This document shows, in pieces, positions 1-33,292 of a stretch of DNA of 64,000 nucleotides. A program made the position numbers and the translations under genes. The stretch comes from Astropecten irregularis (Eukaryota > Echinodermata > Asteroidea > Paxillosida > Astropectinidae): the NCBI GenBank assembly GCA_963971285.1, contig OZ020248.1, positions 22,279,873 through 22,343,872 on the forward strand. The letters are read 5' to 3'. Within the stretch, counting starts at the first letter, position 1, and the number at the start of each line of letters is the position of its first letter. A model generated the notes under the pieces. The model was given only the letters and a program-made list of their open reading frames with translations, was not told where the DNA came from and searched no databases.

Positions 1-829
1 GTTGGAAGAAATTTACCACTTATCCAAGGCAACGCTAAGTACATGTTCGTGGCCAATCAAAAATGACGTCGTAAGAATTTCTGCGTACCACATTGAATAG
101 AAGCAGCTCAATAAAAATGTATGTATACGAAAGTGTGATCGGTTAATGAACAAGGTTTTGTTGCGACGGAAATGTTTAAAACCTTAGCATATTTACAGAA
201 AAACTGCTTAAAAGCTCGATTGAAAGCTCTGATGGAAATGTTTGGTCCACAGAAAAACAAATTCTGCTCTTGAAGAAAGAATCGATGCTTGATTTCATGG
301 AATATTGGATTTTTATAAATATTTTACGCTCTGTAACAAATGTCATGAAAATCTGGTGTCCTTTTTGACAAGTAGAATTGAAAAAGAATTATGGAAATGG
401 GCAATGGTATGAAAATGATTTTTCTCAAATATGAATTTCTGGTGCTCTGTCTTCCAAAAATCTTATTACAGTGATTCAAATACAGGGAACATCAATAGTA
501 TTTAGGTTAATGGATACAATGAATGATTTCATCAGTAGCCTGATGAAGCCTAGCAGTTCCAGCAGCCGAAACATCGCTACCAGCAACATGACATCGTGTG
601 ACATTGATCACCTTTATCCTTATAATGAATGATTTGTTCATGAATTAACTGGTATGCAACAATAGGTTCCACGAATCCATGTAATTTCAGAATCATAGAT
701 TTCCGATAAAATATTTTAATTACTCATGACAGGAATGGTTCAGTAATGACAATTCAAAGAAAAATATCCCCGGACAACTTATTTATTTCTTTTTAAGGTA
801 AATTTTGAAAACTGTCCAAATGGACCCTT

Positions 830-1005
830 CCGGTCTGTCAATCAAACTGTGCGCATTGACTAATTGGAGGACGTCTTTTAATTAGGTGACCATGAAAGCC
901 TCGGTCAAACTCAGTCACATGCGGTTTGTAAAAACACACACTTGCGGTTTGTAAAAACACACACGTGGGCGGGGATTAATAGCAAAGCCGGAACGGTCCA
1001 TTACT
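830..1005 (+). repeat. Dispersed repeat, copy also at 9601-9782
   Basis: Contains AGGTGACCATGAAAGCCTCG and a doubled CTTGCGGTTTGTAAAAACAC-like phrase. Confidence 0.65.
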
Positions 1006-1631
1006 TCATATCAATAGTCATGTATGCAAAGATAATGTTGTACCCTAAATGTACATTTCCTTCCCACACAAAAAACATTTTCACAAGTGAAGCTTGATTT
1101 CAGGAAGTAATTCCATTTTGAATTTTTTGAGGGTTTTAATCTAAATATTTGGGAGTAAAAAATTGAAATAATGTATTGGTGATTTCTGAACGTTCCAATG
1201 AAAAACATGGGTATGCCTGTTTGTGTGGTTTCTCATGTGAATGCTGGTACCTACGGGGGGTACAAGCAAGTTATGTAACATTTACATCTAAATTTTTTTC
1301 GCAAAATAACAAGCTTTTACGGTATTGTGAACACTTGAACGCTTGCAGAGTCTGTGCGAAAACAGTGCAGTATGACACAGCTTAGAATTCAAATCAAAAG
1401 GATTTGTTTCTATGTAAAAAAAACCATGATACATTCTGAGCAAAAATTACAGCAGCGTGCTGCCTGTGATAGGTAGAGTTGTTCCCCATTTTGCTGGAGC
1501 CAAAGGAATACTTATCCTTTAGAAGCAGGGGCGGAGCTAGACATCAGCTGACCACAAGCCACAGAGGGGTCGCCAATTTGTTTTTTCTAGTATCAGAGAG
1601 AAACTGAGCTCCAACCCTGCTTAGACAACCT

Positions 1632-1879
1632 GGGGCCAATTTCATGGAGCTGCTAAGCACTAAAACTTGCTTAGCACAAGAATGTGTTGCCCAATAAAAC
1701 AAACCACCGTTATTGAACAATTCCATTTGATATTCATGGTCAGCCAACAACAGTCAAAGAACAATCACAAGCGATACAAAAACATGGAATTTTGGTTGTT
1801 AACCCTGTTTTTATTATTAAGACAGAAATGTTATGCTTAGCAAATTTTTTGTGCTAAGCAGCGCCGTGAAATTGGCCCC
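1632..1879. mobile_element. Inverted-repeat MITE, GGGGCCAATTTCATGG ends
   Basis: The ends pair over about 28 bases: GGGGCCAATTTCATGG and then GCTGCTTAGCA-like sequence. Lies downstream of the Rac stop codon. No clear target duplication. Confidence 0.78.
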
Positions 1880-2111
1880 TGAAGATACGGTGCGTGTATG
1901 AACCGAGCTGACATCAACACCTCTTTTTACATATACTTTTAGCCACACCCCTTTTCCCTTTGCTTTTTACCCACATCCTTGCCCCACCCCCTTGATTACA
2001 TTGTACGGCACGCTAGCCTGATATATATATATCTATATATATACCTTCCCTGTTACCATGGAGTCTCCTAGGAGACCAAAGCGGCACGCTGGTTGGCGGA
2101 GAGTGGACAAA

Positions 2112-23983
<21,872 letters not shown>

Positions 23984-25162
23984 TGCGACTCTTCAACAGT
24001 AGATGAGACAGTAACAACCAAAAACTGTCACCGATCTTGAAAGCAAAGGGTCTTTTTTAAGGCTTTTTCGAAACGCGGAAATGGAGCTTCTATCTCGGTT
24101 GCACACAACACCTACATGGGCAACGAGTTCAGTGCATGAAGGGTGTGATATTAATGTGGGGTGAAGTGCGCCCTCTGTTGCTTGAATTTGTCCACCCGGG
24201 TGACTGTACCGTGTTGAAATTACTGTTATGAATAAACAAACCAAGTGATAAAGGTTTATATAGGAGACTACATGGTGTTCTAAAAATAGATTTGTGCAAC
24301 AAGTTTAGTGCGGTAGCCAAGATGTACACATGTTTACATCACTATTAAAAATAAATGAAATGCAATTTTTTTTCTCAAAGATCCTGCTGGGATCAAAATG
24401 TCAGCCGCCTTAGCATTTTTCTCAAGTAATTATTTTGGTTGATGAGCAGTTTGCAGCAGTTCATCAATTTTAATTCACTTACTTGCATTGGGTTTTTCTG
24501 TAAATCAAAACACTAACAAAATTCCCTTTAGATAATTAACAGTTAAATTGAAAACAAAAACATTTTTGATTGTTTTAAAACAAATAAACGAATGAAGAAA
24601 TATGAATGATTCATTGTTTGTATTTAAGAAAGAAAAAAAAAGTTGAATCGAGGTGATTAATTAAATTTAATTATTGTTTTTGAATAAACAAAACTAATTT
24701 AAATAGCTGATAAAACAGACTTTAATTCTGGCTTTTCTCAGTCACTTTTATAGGTACACTCAAGACAGTTTGACCTTAAACATGAAATTAAAAACCAAAA
24801 CATTGGTTTGGCTAATATATTTTATATGCTTTGGAGTCATTAAGATTGACTCATCCGTTTTGTATAGATATGATAAAATATGCAGAGATAAATAAACAAT
24901 GAAGAATAGCTTTTGTCTTGTCAATGTCTATTATTTCCAATAATGATATTGTGTTTATATTATCAAGGCTTTAATTTAACGGAGGCCATGGAGGCCATGG
25001 CCTTCGTTGCCCCGGGTTCTTGGCCTTGGTGCCCCCTTCAAATGTTTCCATAGACATTATGAATTTCCAATGGAAGTGCCCCTTGCAATGGAAAAGTGGC
25101 CTTGCCCCTTTCAGAATCAAATTCAAGGCCTGTAGTATTTGGTCATACATGTACATATATTA

Positions 25163-25535
25163 AGGTGACTAGACGTTCCCGATTTCCGGGGACAGTCCCG
25201 ATTTGACAGTGCCGTCCCCGATGAAAAATTGTCCCCGAAAATGTCCCCCGATTCGACGAAATGCCCCCGAAAATTCTAATTGTCCTAAATTAAAAAAAAA
25301 TTAACACAAATGCTGTGCTGAAGAAGATCCTTTCTTCAGAGAAGTATGCGAAGACAACTGCCTAAGACATGTAAGTATGTAACCCACTCATGTCAACTGG
25401 ACAAGATGTCCGTAGATGCCACCATTTTGCATGTAGGCACCATCTGGATTCAACAATTTTTCAAAATTATACCCCTCCCCCAGGACACTGACCACTGTCC
25501 TCGGATCATCTCAACAAAATACGGTCACCTTAACA
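25163..25535. mobile_element. Non-autonomous element with TAAGGTGAC ends, inverted relative
   Basis: TTAAGGTGACTAGACG to ACGGTCACCTTAA, with GTCCCCGATGAAAAATTGTC and TCTTCAGAGAAGTATGCGAA inside. These are the complements of the interior of the element at 10337. Confidence 0.8.
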
Positions 25536-26945
25536 GATATCAATTTCATCAAATGATTATCAACGTGGCAAGATTGCTCATGGACACAAACAAAAGATGC
25601 ATAAAGGGTTTGGATGTGTTGGTCTATGTGTTTCTTCATACATAAATTTCACAAGCTGAGACACCGTTTGTTCTATTCACATTTTAATCAGGCAAAAAAA
25701 CTTTCATTATAAACAAAAGGTTTTCAATACTTCATAAATGATACATGTACTTACAATGGCGTCTCATAAAAACAAATCATCTCACGTTAACTTGAACCAA
25801 ATAATTATGCATTATCTGAAACTGTGACAACTAATCAAACAAAATTTGGCTTTTCTTTTGCTCACTTCTTCAATGGTTTGATTTTGTTCCTATGCAACAT
25901 TTTAGCTAGGATAAACTAGGGTTTTATCGTTTCTAAAATGAATTGAATTATGTTATTTGACCTTTACATGTTGTAAAAATCTTAACAGAATAACATAGTT
26001 GACCTATGGCCAATTCTCAGTTTGCATGGTGGATCAACATCGTTAATCAGTGTCAAATATTTGTCTGAAATGCAAATTTCTCATATATTTCACATTTGAT
26101 TTTTACAGCATGTGAATAATGTAGGATTTGTCATGTTGATTTCTAGAAGAAAGTATATCCAATTCAATCATCAAGTTTTCAACAAAATTTCAAACAGGTG
26201 TTCAAGTTACGGAGAAAACAACAACAAATGACTCCATTTTCTCACTTAATGAAATTGTGCCTTAATATTCATATCATTTCAAATTACAGTTCTAAAAACT
26301 GAAATCGACTGGTGCAATTTTTTTCCCAGGTTTTTGAAAGCCTACATCTTAAATCTTTTATCATTTATTGTGGAATTTTTTTCAGAAAAATACTGGTTCT
26401 AGTATGAATTTTATAAATTATAAACTTTCAGAATAAAACAAAACAATTCCCTCTTTTTTTACAAAGCCAATAGTAGTCACACACCTCAAATTTGGGCAAG
26501 AATTCAAACAAGACTGTTACAAATTGTCCGAATATAACACTTATTTGCATTTTGTTCTGAAAAATAACACAATCTCTGACAATATAACATGAATTCTCAG
26601 AAGAGATACAATCTTTAAAGCAAGGTAAGCTTTTAACTGATAAATTATTGACTACTATGGCAGGTAACTAATGATTGTAAAATACTAATAGCGATAATAA
26701 CAGGTAAAGCATATTTTGCCGGCACTGCCATTCTTCTGATTGGCCAATTCTCGATACGTCGTGCCAGCCTTCTTTCTCTAACTGTTATTTTGGTACGTTC
26801 CTGTCGGCATGACATACTGCAAATTGGCCAATCAGAGTAAGAAACGTAAAAATAGAGTTTGCAGGAAAAATGCCGGTGCTGGAAAAATATATACTCTCAT
26901 AATAATATTAATAACAGCAATATTGTTCATCTTTGTGGTTTCTTA

Positions 26946-27307
26946 AAGGTACTTTGGTAAGAATACAAAACAGAAATGTTCACAGATTTACCAATAACTT
27001 ACAAGGTATAAAGATGGTGCTGGTAGAAACATACCGTTAAAATGTCTCCGGCTGAAATGGTGCATTTATCCAGAAATTAGTAAAACAATAACCGAAAATC
27101 TTTTTGATCTTTTAAAAGATCAAAAATAAAAGAGAAAAGATTTTTAATAAGAAATATTGTAGCTGTTTTATTTTTCTACTGTTTTCTCAAAAAGTGGGCA
27201 CCGTATGGGTCTGAAATTTTCACAGATGACTGTTACTGTATCTGTCTTGGTATTTTTGCCCATGAATCTGTTTTTCCTTGATAAAAACTGAAGTATGATA
27301 TTACCTT
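26946..27307 (-). mobile_element. TA-flanked MITE, family 1, short internal loss at left end
   Basis: Reverse orientation. The left TIR lacks AGTATCAT (AAGGTACTTTGGTAAG) and the right TIR is intact. Lies between Rac and ZNF598, 30 bp from the next copy. Confidence 0.85.
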
Positions 27308-27337
27308 TAAGTGTTGCAATGTCTGCAGGCACATCTA

Positions 27338-28064
27338 AAGGTAGTATCATACTTTGGTAGCCAACCAAAACAGAAATCTTCACAAATTTACCTATAACGT
27401 ACAGGGTATAAAGATGGCGATGGTAGAAACATACCGTTAACATTATTTGCCTGAAATGCTGTATTTATCCAGAAAAGAGTAAAACCAATACGGGCGTTTC
27501 ACAATTTAGAGCGCCACCAAGAGGGCAGCAGGGAGAGGCTGATTTACGCGGTGCATGGTGGGATGTTGTCGACATCTGAGATTTTTCCCCTATACGTTCA
27601 ATCATCTTCGCCATTTAACCCACCGTATATCTTTCAACCATAGGTATTTCTCAATGTTTTCCAGTTTGGATGTGTGTGCTGTGCATCCGAAAGATTCGCA
27701 AACATAAACCATTGTGATAACACGTGAAATAAACGCACAAAACGACCCAAGAATTAGCAATAACGTTAAAGGTATAGGGAAAAATCTCCCATGTCGACAA
27801 TATCCCATCATGCACCGCGTAAATCGGCCTCTCCCTGCTGCCCTCTTGGTGGCGCTCTAAATTGTGAAACGCCCGTATTGACAAAAGATCAAAACTCCTG
27901 TGAAAAGATTTTAAAATACTGTGGGCATTTTCCACTGTTTTCTCAAAAATTGGGCACTGTATGGGACCGGGAATTGGACAGATGACTGTTACTGTATCTT
28001 TCTTTATATTTTTGCCCATGAATCTGCATTTCTTTTGACAAAATTAAAAGTATGAAATTACCTT
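27338..28064 (-). mobile_element. TA-flanked MITE, family 1, split by a nested MITE
   Basis: Reverse orientation. The ends are AAGGTAGTATCATACTTTGG and CCTT before TA. The element is interrupted at 27491-27875 by a second, hairpin-like MITE. Confidence 0.85.
27491..27875. mobile_element. Hairpin MITE (CGGGCGTTTCACAATTTAGA) nested in family 1
   Basis: Inverted repeats of about 105 bp from CGGGCGTTTCAC through GCGCCACCAAGAGGGCAGC and GCGGTGCATGGTGGGAT, flanked by TA (27489-27490 and 27876-27877). The arms are nearly identical, which suggests a young insertion. Confidence 0.9.
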
Positions 28065-28339
28065 TAAAGAAATGAATGGCTATGATGTGGCACAAGATGG
28101 TTAAACAGCACATTACAAAAAAGCCCTGAGCATGTTAAATATGTAACATATCTAACAAACTGGGTTTATTGTCATTATGAGCACGAATTCAAATTCTCGT
28201 CCCTCTCTAAGTATTGATTTGGGACAAGACTTTGAATGGTTACCTGTGGATTTGCAATGACCCGATGCATTTAAGGCCATTCTATTCTCACTATTTACAA
28301 TGACGTATTCACGCTGGCGAGCTTTTATGCAACTATGAA

Positions 28340-28466
28340 CCTGTTTGTTTCAAGCATGCAATCATGTGATCTTGCAGATCCACGTACGTCCCATGCAGGA
28401 TACGCTTAACTGGATCCGGAGCAGCAGGATCAGTGATCACGCGCCTGAAAATAAGAGGCCCTATAT
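28340..28466. mobile_element. MITE with GCCTGTTTGTTTCA-type ends
   Basis: CCTGTTTGTTTCAAGCATG to CACGCGCCTGAAAATAAGAGGC, enclosing CATGCAGGATACGC. Relative of 37915-38034. Confidence 0.6.
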
Positions 28467-28805
28467 ATGCAAGCAAATACATGTAGCTTGACCAAATTAT
28501 GTGCAATAGCAACTGTGTCCCAATAGTCGGGGGCATTCTGATGTTGGCTGTGAATATGACACTAGTGAAGTCAGTGTATTAGACATTGGTCAAAGACCCT
28601 GGTACAAAGATCTCATTAAAGGGAGCGTATAGGATTTGCATTTTGGCTAAATTTGGTACTGAAAAAGAAGTGAAGGTCTTAAACTTCTTTAAATACAGAC
28701 GTTGTTTCATGTACCTTTTTACGTTTGTTCATCTGAAATAGTGTTAAAATAATCTTGCTTAATAAATTATGAATTATGTGTCATTGAAAGGTGAAGAAAG
28801 AAAAA

Positions 28806-28870
28806 TTTACTAGAGCGGGATTCGAACAGGCAACCTCCTGAATACCGCCCCTGTGGTTATTTGATGATTA
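28806..28870 (-). mobile_element. tRNA-derived SINE fragment
   Basis: Complement of the SINE B-box region (GCGGGATTCGAACAGGCAAC). The A box is missing. Confidence 0.65.
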
Positions 28871-29204
28871 TATTATGAATTAATTTCAATTTGATGTTAA
28901 CAACCTTTTAGATACTTCAACCCATATACTGTTCATTATCGTTTAAAAAAAATTATTTTCAAAATATAAAGCACCTACATGGAGCTTTTGTTCAATACAT
29001 TGATAAATATCATGTGCTCTCTGAAACCTTAAAAAAAACTACCATAAATACGGAAATTGTTCCAATACTTCCAATACAATAAGGGTACAAGTCTGTCAAG
29101 TGATGAAGCATGGGTATACCAATCAGGAAATTTGAGTACAGGGGAATGGGGATATAATGAACCTAGCAGGATGCACAGATTTTGTCTGTTAAAGTGGTCG
29201 TTTG

Positions 29205-29475
29205 CCACCTCAATCCTCCAAAATCCTTCTGGTAGTTTGGGAGGATTTCGGAGGATTCAGAATATAATGTCATTTTCAAGTGAGGACCACTTGAGGAGTG
29301 CCAAGGATCCAGGATAAACGCATTTTTTGAGGTAGGGCCACTGAAGGATTCTGAAGGATTCAGGGTCCTCTCATTTTGAGTATAAGTGAGATCACTGGAG
29401 GATTATGGAGGATTCAGGATGAACGCAGTTTTTAAAGTGTGACCATTGGAGGATTGTGGAGGATTCAGGATGGTG
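29205..29475 (+). repeat. Minisatellite, about 60-65-bp units with GGAGGATT
   Basis: Four to five imperfect units, each with GGAGGATTNNGGAGGATTCAGG, including GGATGAACGCAGTTTTTAAA. Noncoding. Confidence 0.75.
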
Positions 29476-29875
29476 GTACACAGTAAAATGCCCCCAGGGG
29501 GTTAGGGTTAAAGAACCATATTCAGCATGGGAGTCAAGATAGCCATAAGTTTGGCATGTCAGTGTTTGTTATAGTGGCATTCCACTGTACATGTAATTCT
29601 AGATCATTAAAAAAATACAAAAAGGGTTACAATCTCTGTAACACTCTGTGTGATCACTGTTTATTTCAAAAAGAACATTTGAACAAAAAATCAGCACACA
29701 AATTTGCTCTATGGATAAATTGATGCCAAATCTTAAAAAACCAGCCATATCTAATGTTGCTTCATTGGATGAACAGTAGGTTTCATGACAAAAATATATA
29801 TGACTGCTGACAAATTTTCCAATCTTATTGTAAACGTTAAAATTAAGGATTTGCAGGAGTAGGGCCTTTACGAAA

Positions 29876-30065
29876 CCAGGCTTGAGGCTAGACTTGGGAC
29901 TTATTTCACTATAGTACAGCCATTTGAGGCCCACAAAACGAAATTAAGGGATCGGGCCACATGATGAAGCCGAAGAAAGGCTCCAGCTTCACTATGTATC
30001 TCTGGCCCTTCATTTTGGTTTAAGGCCGGTAGCAAAATAAATCTCAAGCCTAACCTCAAGCCTCA
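29876..30065. mobile_element. MITE with ACGAAA(C/T)(C/G)AGGCTTGAGG ends
   Basis: ACGAAACCAGGCTTGAGGCT to CCTCAAGCCTCATTTCGTG. Same family as 40198-40668. Confidence 0.8.
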
Positions 30066-30158
30066 TTTCGTGAACGTCCACAGAAAGAGAGGAGAAGGCT
30101 ATTTACAGGCAGCCATTAGAGGGGGGCCATCCTACAGACATACTTTGTCCTCTGGCCT

Positions 30159-30442
30159 GGGGTGCGTTCCGCTTGCGCGAACATACGCGAACATGTTCGC
30201 GCCGTTTGCGTTACGCTTGGATTTTGAAGTGGAACGCACACGCAACAAACCGCGAACATGTGTTGCGTACTGCGTCCATCTCATTCAAAGTAGTAAGCCA
30301 ACTTCAGCAAACACCTCTTCTACACCGTTCGCTATGTTAGGCGAACTTTGTGTGCGTGTTTGGCAAACAGCGCGTTCCGGTTTGAAAACGGTGGCGCACA
30401 TTGTGCGCCGTGCGCGTAGTTAGCTGGAGTTGAACGCACCCC
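30159..30442. mobile_element. MITE with GGGGTGCGTTC ends
   Basis: GGGGTGCGTTCCGCTTGCGC to GAACGCACCCC. CpG-rich interior with ACGCGAACATGTTCGCG. The open frame across it (30070-30423) is incidental. Confidence 0.75.
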
Positions 30443-30503
30443 TGTCTAATGTTTAGATGACTGAACTCAAATCAGTAGACAAACAATTAACCCTAACCCA
30501 CCA

Positions 30504-30794
30504 GGGCCCAATTTCATGGAATCCCTTACCGTAAGCAAACATTATCTGCTTACGATAGAAGACTTTTTTCGCTTATGGTTAGCGTATTTCATGGGAGAGT
30601 TTTCTTTCTCGCTAAGCTAAGCAAGGACTTTCTGCAGAATGGATAGGCCTATAACAGCGCATAGAATATAATCAAGGTTAGCCTAGAAATTCTTTGCTAA
30701 CCGAAAGTCTACAGATTCCATGAAATAGATTTCACGCTTAGCAGTGCCTTTAAGCACAAAAATAGGCCACAAAAGATTCCATGAAATTGGGCAC
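30504..30794. mobile_element. MITE with GGGCCCAATTTCATGGAATC ends
   Basis: GGGCCCAATTTCATGGAATC to GATTCCATGAAATTGGGC, with repeated GCTTACG/GCTAACC motifs. Relatives are at 15680-15880 (partial) and 34858-36113. Confidence 0.82.
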
Positions 30795-30987
30795 AGCATA
30801 CCGCAGTTCACCACACATAGTTCTTTGGTAGTGTGGTATCCCGAGTACCAAACTACACCACAGTGTGATATGTGTGGTAATACGAGGCTTATGATCCAGT
30901 TCCATAGTGGAGACTGTGGTAGTGTGTGGCAAACAGCACTTGTCTTGGTAGGTGGCAGGTGCAGAGGGTTAGAGTTAGTATCAGTTA

Positions 30988-31337
30988 GGTAGTATCATAC
31001 TTTGGTAAGAAGCCAAAACAGAAATGTTCACAGATTTATGTATAACTTACAGGGTATGAAGATGGTGGTGGTAGAACATACAGTTAAAAATTGTCCGCTT
31101 GAAATGCTGTCCAGAAAACAGTAGAACAACGACCGAAAATATTTTTGATCTTTTAAAAGATCAAAAATAAAAGAGAAAAGACTTAAGAAATACTATGGCC
31201 GTTTTTCACTGTTTTCTCAAAAAGTGGGCACCGTATGGAACCGAAATTTTCACAGATGACTGTTACTGTATCTGTCTTGATATTTCTGCCCATGAATCTG
31301 CATTTCTTTGACAAAAACCAAAGTATGATATTACCTT
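30988..31337 (-). mobile_element. TA-flanked MITE, family 1
   Basis: Reverse orientation, GGTAGTATCATACTTTGG to ATTACCTT before TA. It ends 76 bp downstream of the ZNF598 stop codon, so it probably lies in that 3' UTR. Confidence 0.87.
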
Positions 31338-31413
31338 TAAGGTCTGACGTAGCCCAGTCCAAAAAAAAATCTGAGTTGGATAGTTTACTCTTGAAGATGA
31401 AGAGGCTGAAAGC

Positions 31414-33292
31414 TTATTTTATCCGCTGCCATGCTGATGCAGCTGTACCTATTGGCTGCTGTTTACTCACTGAACTGGTAGACAGCGAGGGAAAGTCCCG
31501 ATGCATGTTCAGATGTCCCTGTAGCTCTGAGCGTTCCATCGTCTGTCCACACTGAGGGCAGGAACAGTTAGCACTGGCTGCCGACTTCCAAGCCCCAGAA
31601 CCCCGACCTTTGGCCTTCGTACTCGACGGCTCTGACTTCCCCGTTTTCAAGATGTTGTTATCTTTCTGGTGCCTCTCTTGGACTTGGAAGTCGTTCTGAG
31701 CTGCGAGGAGCTCCTGCTGTTTCATGACGTCAGGGAGCAAGCTCACAAGTTCATTGAAGATCTTTGGGAGGTTGTCTCCAAGCAAGACCCTGCACTGATG
31801 GTAATAATCGGCAGCTGTCGTAGACCCATCCCGGAACCTCCTAGAGATGGACCTGAACATGTCAAACTTGGTCTCCTGATTGTCCAGAAAGGCTTTTATT
31901 TGACTGGCTAACGTCAGGTTACGCTCTTGAAAGTTTGACGGGTGGATGTAGACGTCAAAACCAGGCGGGAGGCTACCATTAGACATGGAGACGCTGACTC
32001 CGAATCCAGGGGGCGGGCTGATCGGATGAGAAGCTGCGGCTGTGGCAGGGGGCTCGGGTTGGACAGTTGAAGGAGCGGAAACCTTGAGTGACAGTCCCGG
32101 AGGAAGTCCGGGTGGCGTACGCTGAGGAACAACAGCTTTCTTTCCTTGGGGCGCAGATGGCGCACTTTCAATCTTGTGGCTCGCAAGTCCAGGTGGTAAA
32201 CTCTGCTTTGACTCGCTAACGACGACTCCCCGAGGCTCCTTCGCAGACTTCTTCCCTTTCTTTTTGGACTTGGAGGCACCCTGCTTGGGTTCCTCGGGTT
32301 GTGGCGTCGTCTTATCTTTAGGAGCGGTCCAGGCAGACTTCTGGGACTTTGTCTGTTGATTCGTTTGGCTGGGTGCTGCTGGCTCCACACCAAGGATCCC
32401 TGCGATTGAACTCAAGGTGGGAAAGTCGTCGTCCTTATTTTGAAACGACCTCTGCGCAGGCATGGCAACTGGCTGCTTCTGTGGCTTGGGTTGAGTGTCC
32501 ACTTTCTGGAGGGCCGAGTAGAAATTGAATCCCCCTACAGCACCAGTACTCCCAGCACTTGGTCTGCCGGAGCCTCCCAGGGCTGGAAAGTCCTCCGCCT
32601 TGGCATTCAGGCCTGTCCATGCCAACGTTGTAGATTTGGATTTCAGATCAGCTTCATTACCGATGGGCGGGTAGTCCTCTTTCCTAACATCAAATGTCCA
32701 CGATGTCTCTGATGGTTTATCATCTGCCGGTTTCCTACTGCTCTGCAACGGCGCACTCTCAGCATCAGCGTCAGTGTCTGCATCGGTCTTGCTGGCTTTG
32801 TTCTTGTTCTTCTTCTTTTTGCCTGTCTCCTTAACAGTCGCTTTAGGAGCGACAGCATCACTATCAACCTTTCGCTCATCAGTGACATTCTCCGAAGTCT
32901 TTGCAGTCTTCTTTGTGGCTTCCTCCTCAACCTTCCTTTCAACCTTTTCTTCGGGTGATGTCCGTCCGCCTTTCTTCTTAACCCTCCTCTCCTTATTAGT
33001 CGTCGCTGCCTCTCTTTCTACAGTTTCCGTGGCGACCGCATCCTGCTTACTACTCTCTGTTCTCGTCTTGGAGGTGTTGTTGCCATCTGAGGAGGCATCC
33101 TCGGCTTTGGCTGAGGATTTCTTCTTGGTCTGAGGATTGTCCTTGCTCCGTTTGGACTCTCTCTCCTCCCTGTCTTGTCTGGCTTTGGACCCCCTCTCCT
33201 CTCTGTCTTGTCTGGTCGTTTCTCGCCTCTCCGCTGCTTCTCGTCTGCTGGTCTCCATCGATGCTTGCAGTGCAGTTTCTAGGTGTCCATCC
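31414..33292 (-). CDS. ZNF598: ZNF598 coding exon 6 (low-complexity middle and C-terminus)
   Basis: A large 3' exon starting DGHLETALQASMETSRREAA after acceptor CCTAGCAG. It has a lysine/glutamate-rich stretch, the DFPALGG and DFPTL motifs, Pro-Gly runs, the conserved domain NFQERNLTLASQIKAFLDNQ to LLPDVMKQQEL, a CPQCG zinc knuckle and FPSLS before the stop. The open frame by itself begins at 33258, an internal Met. Confidence 0.96.

Larger units (their letters stand above)
1..2111. other. Downstream of Rac, no gene seen
   Basis: AT-rich DNA that should include the Rac 3' UTR. Holds one dispersed repeat and one MITE, listed separately. No supported coding region. Confidence 0.6.
23984..31413. 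other. Spacer between Rac 5' end and ZNF598 3' end
   Basis: Very AT-rich, mostly unique DNA at 24.3-26.9 kb, then MITEs, a minisatellite and CpG-rich elements. The Rac promoter should lie just right of 23983. No further gene supported. Confidence 0.7.

Noticed and set aside
30070-30423. 117-codon plus-strand frame
   Set aside because: Lies across the CpG-rich GGGGTGCGTTC MITE and has no domain.
32774-33133. 119-codon plus-strand frame
   Set aside because: Antisense shadow of the Lys/Glu-rich ZNF598 exon 6.
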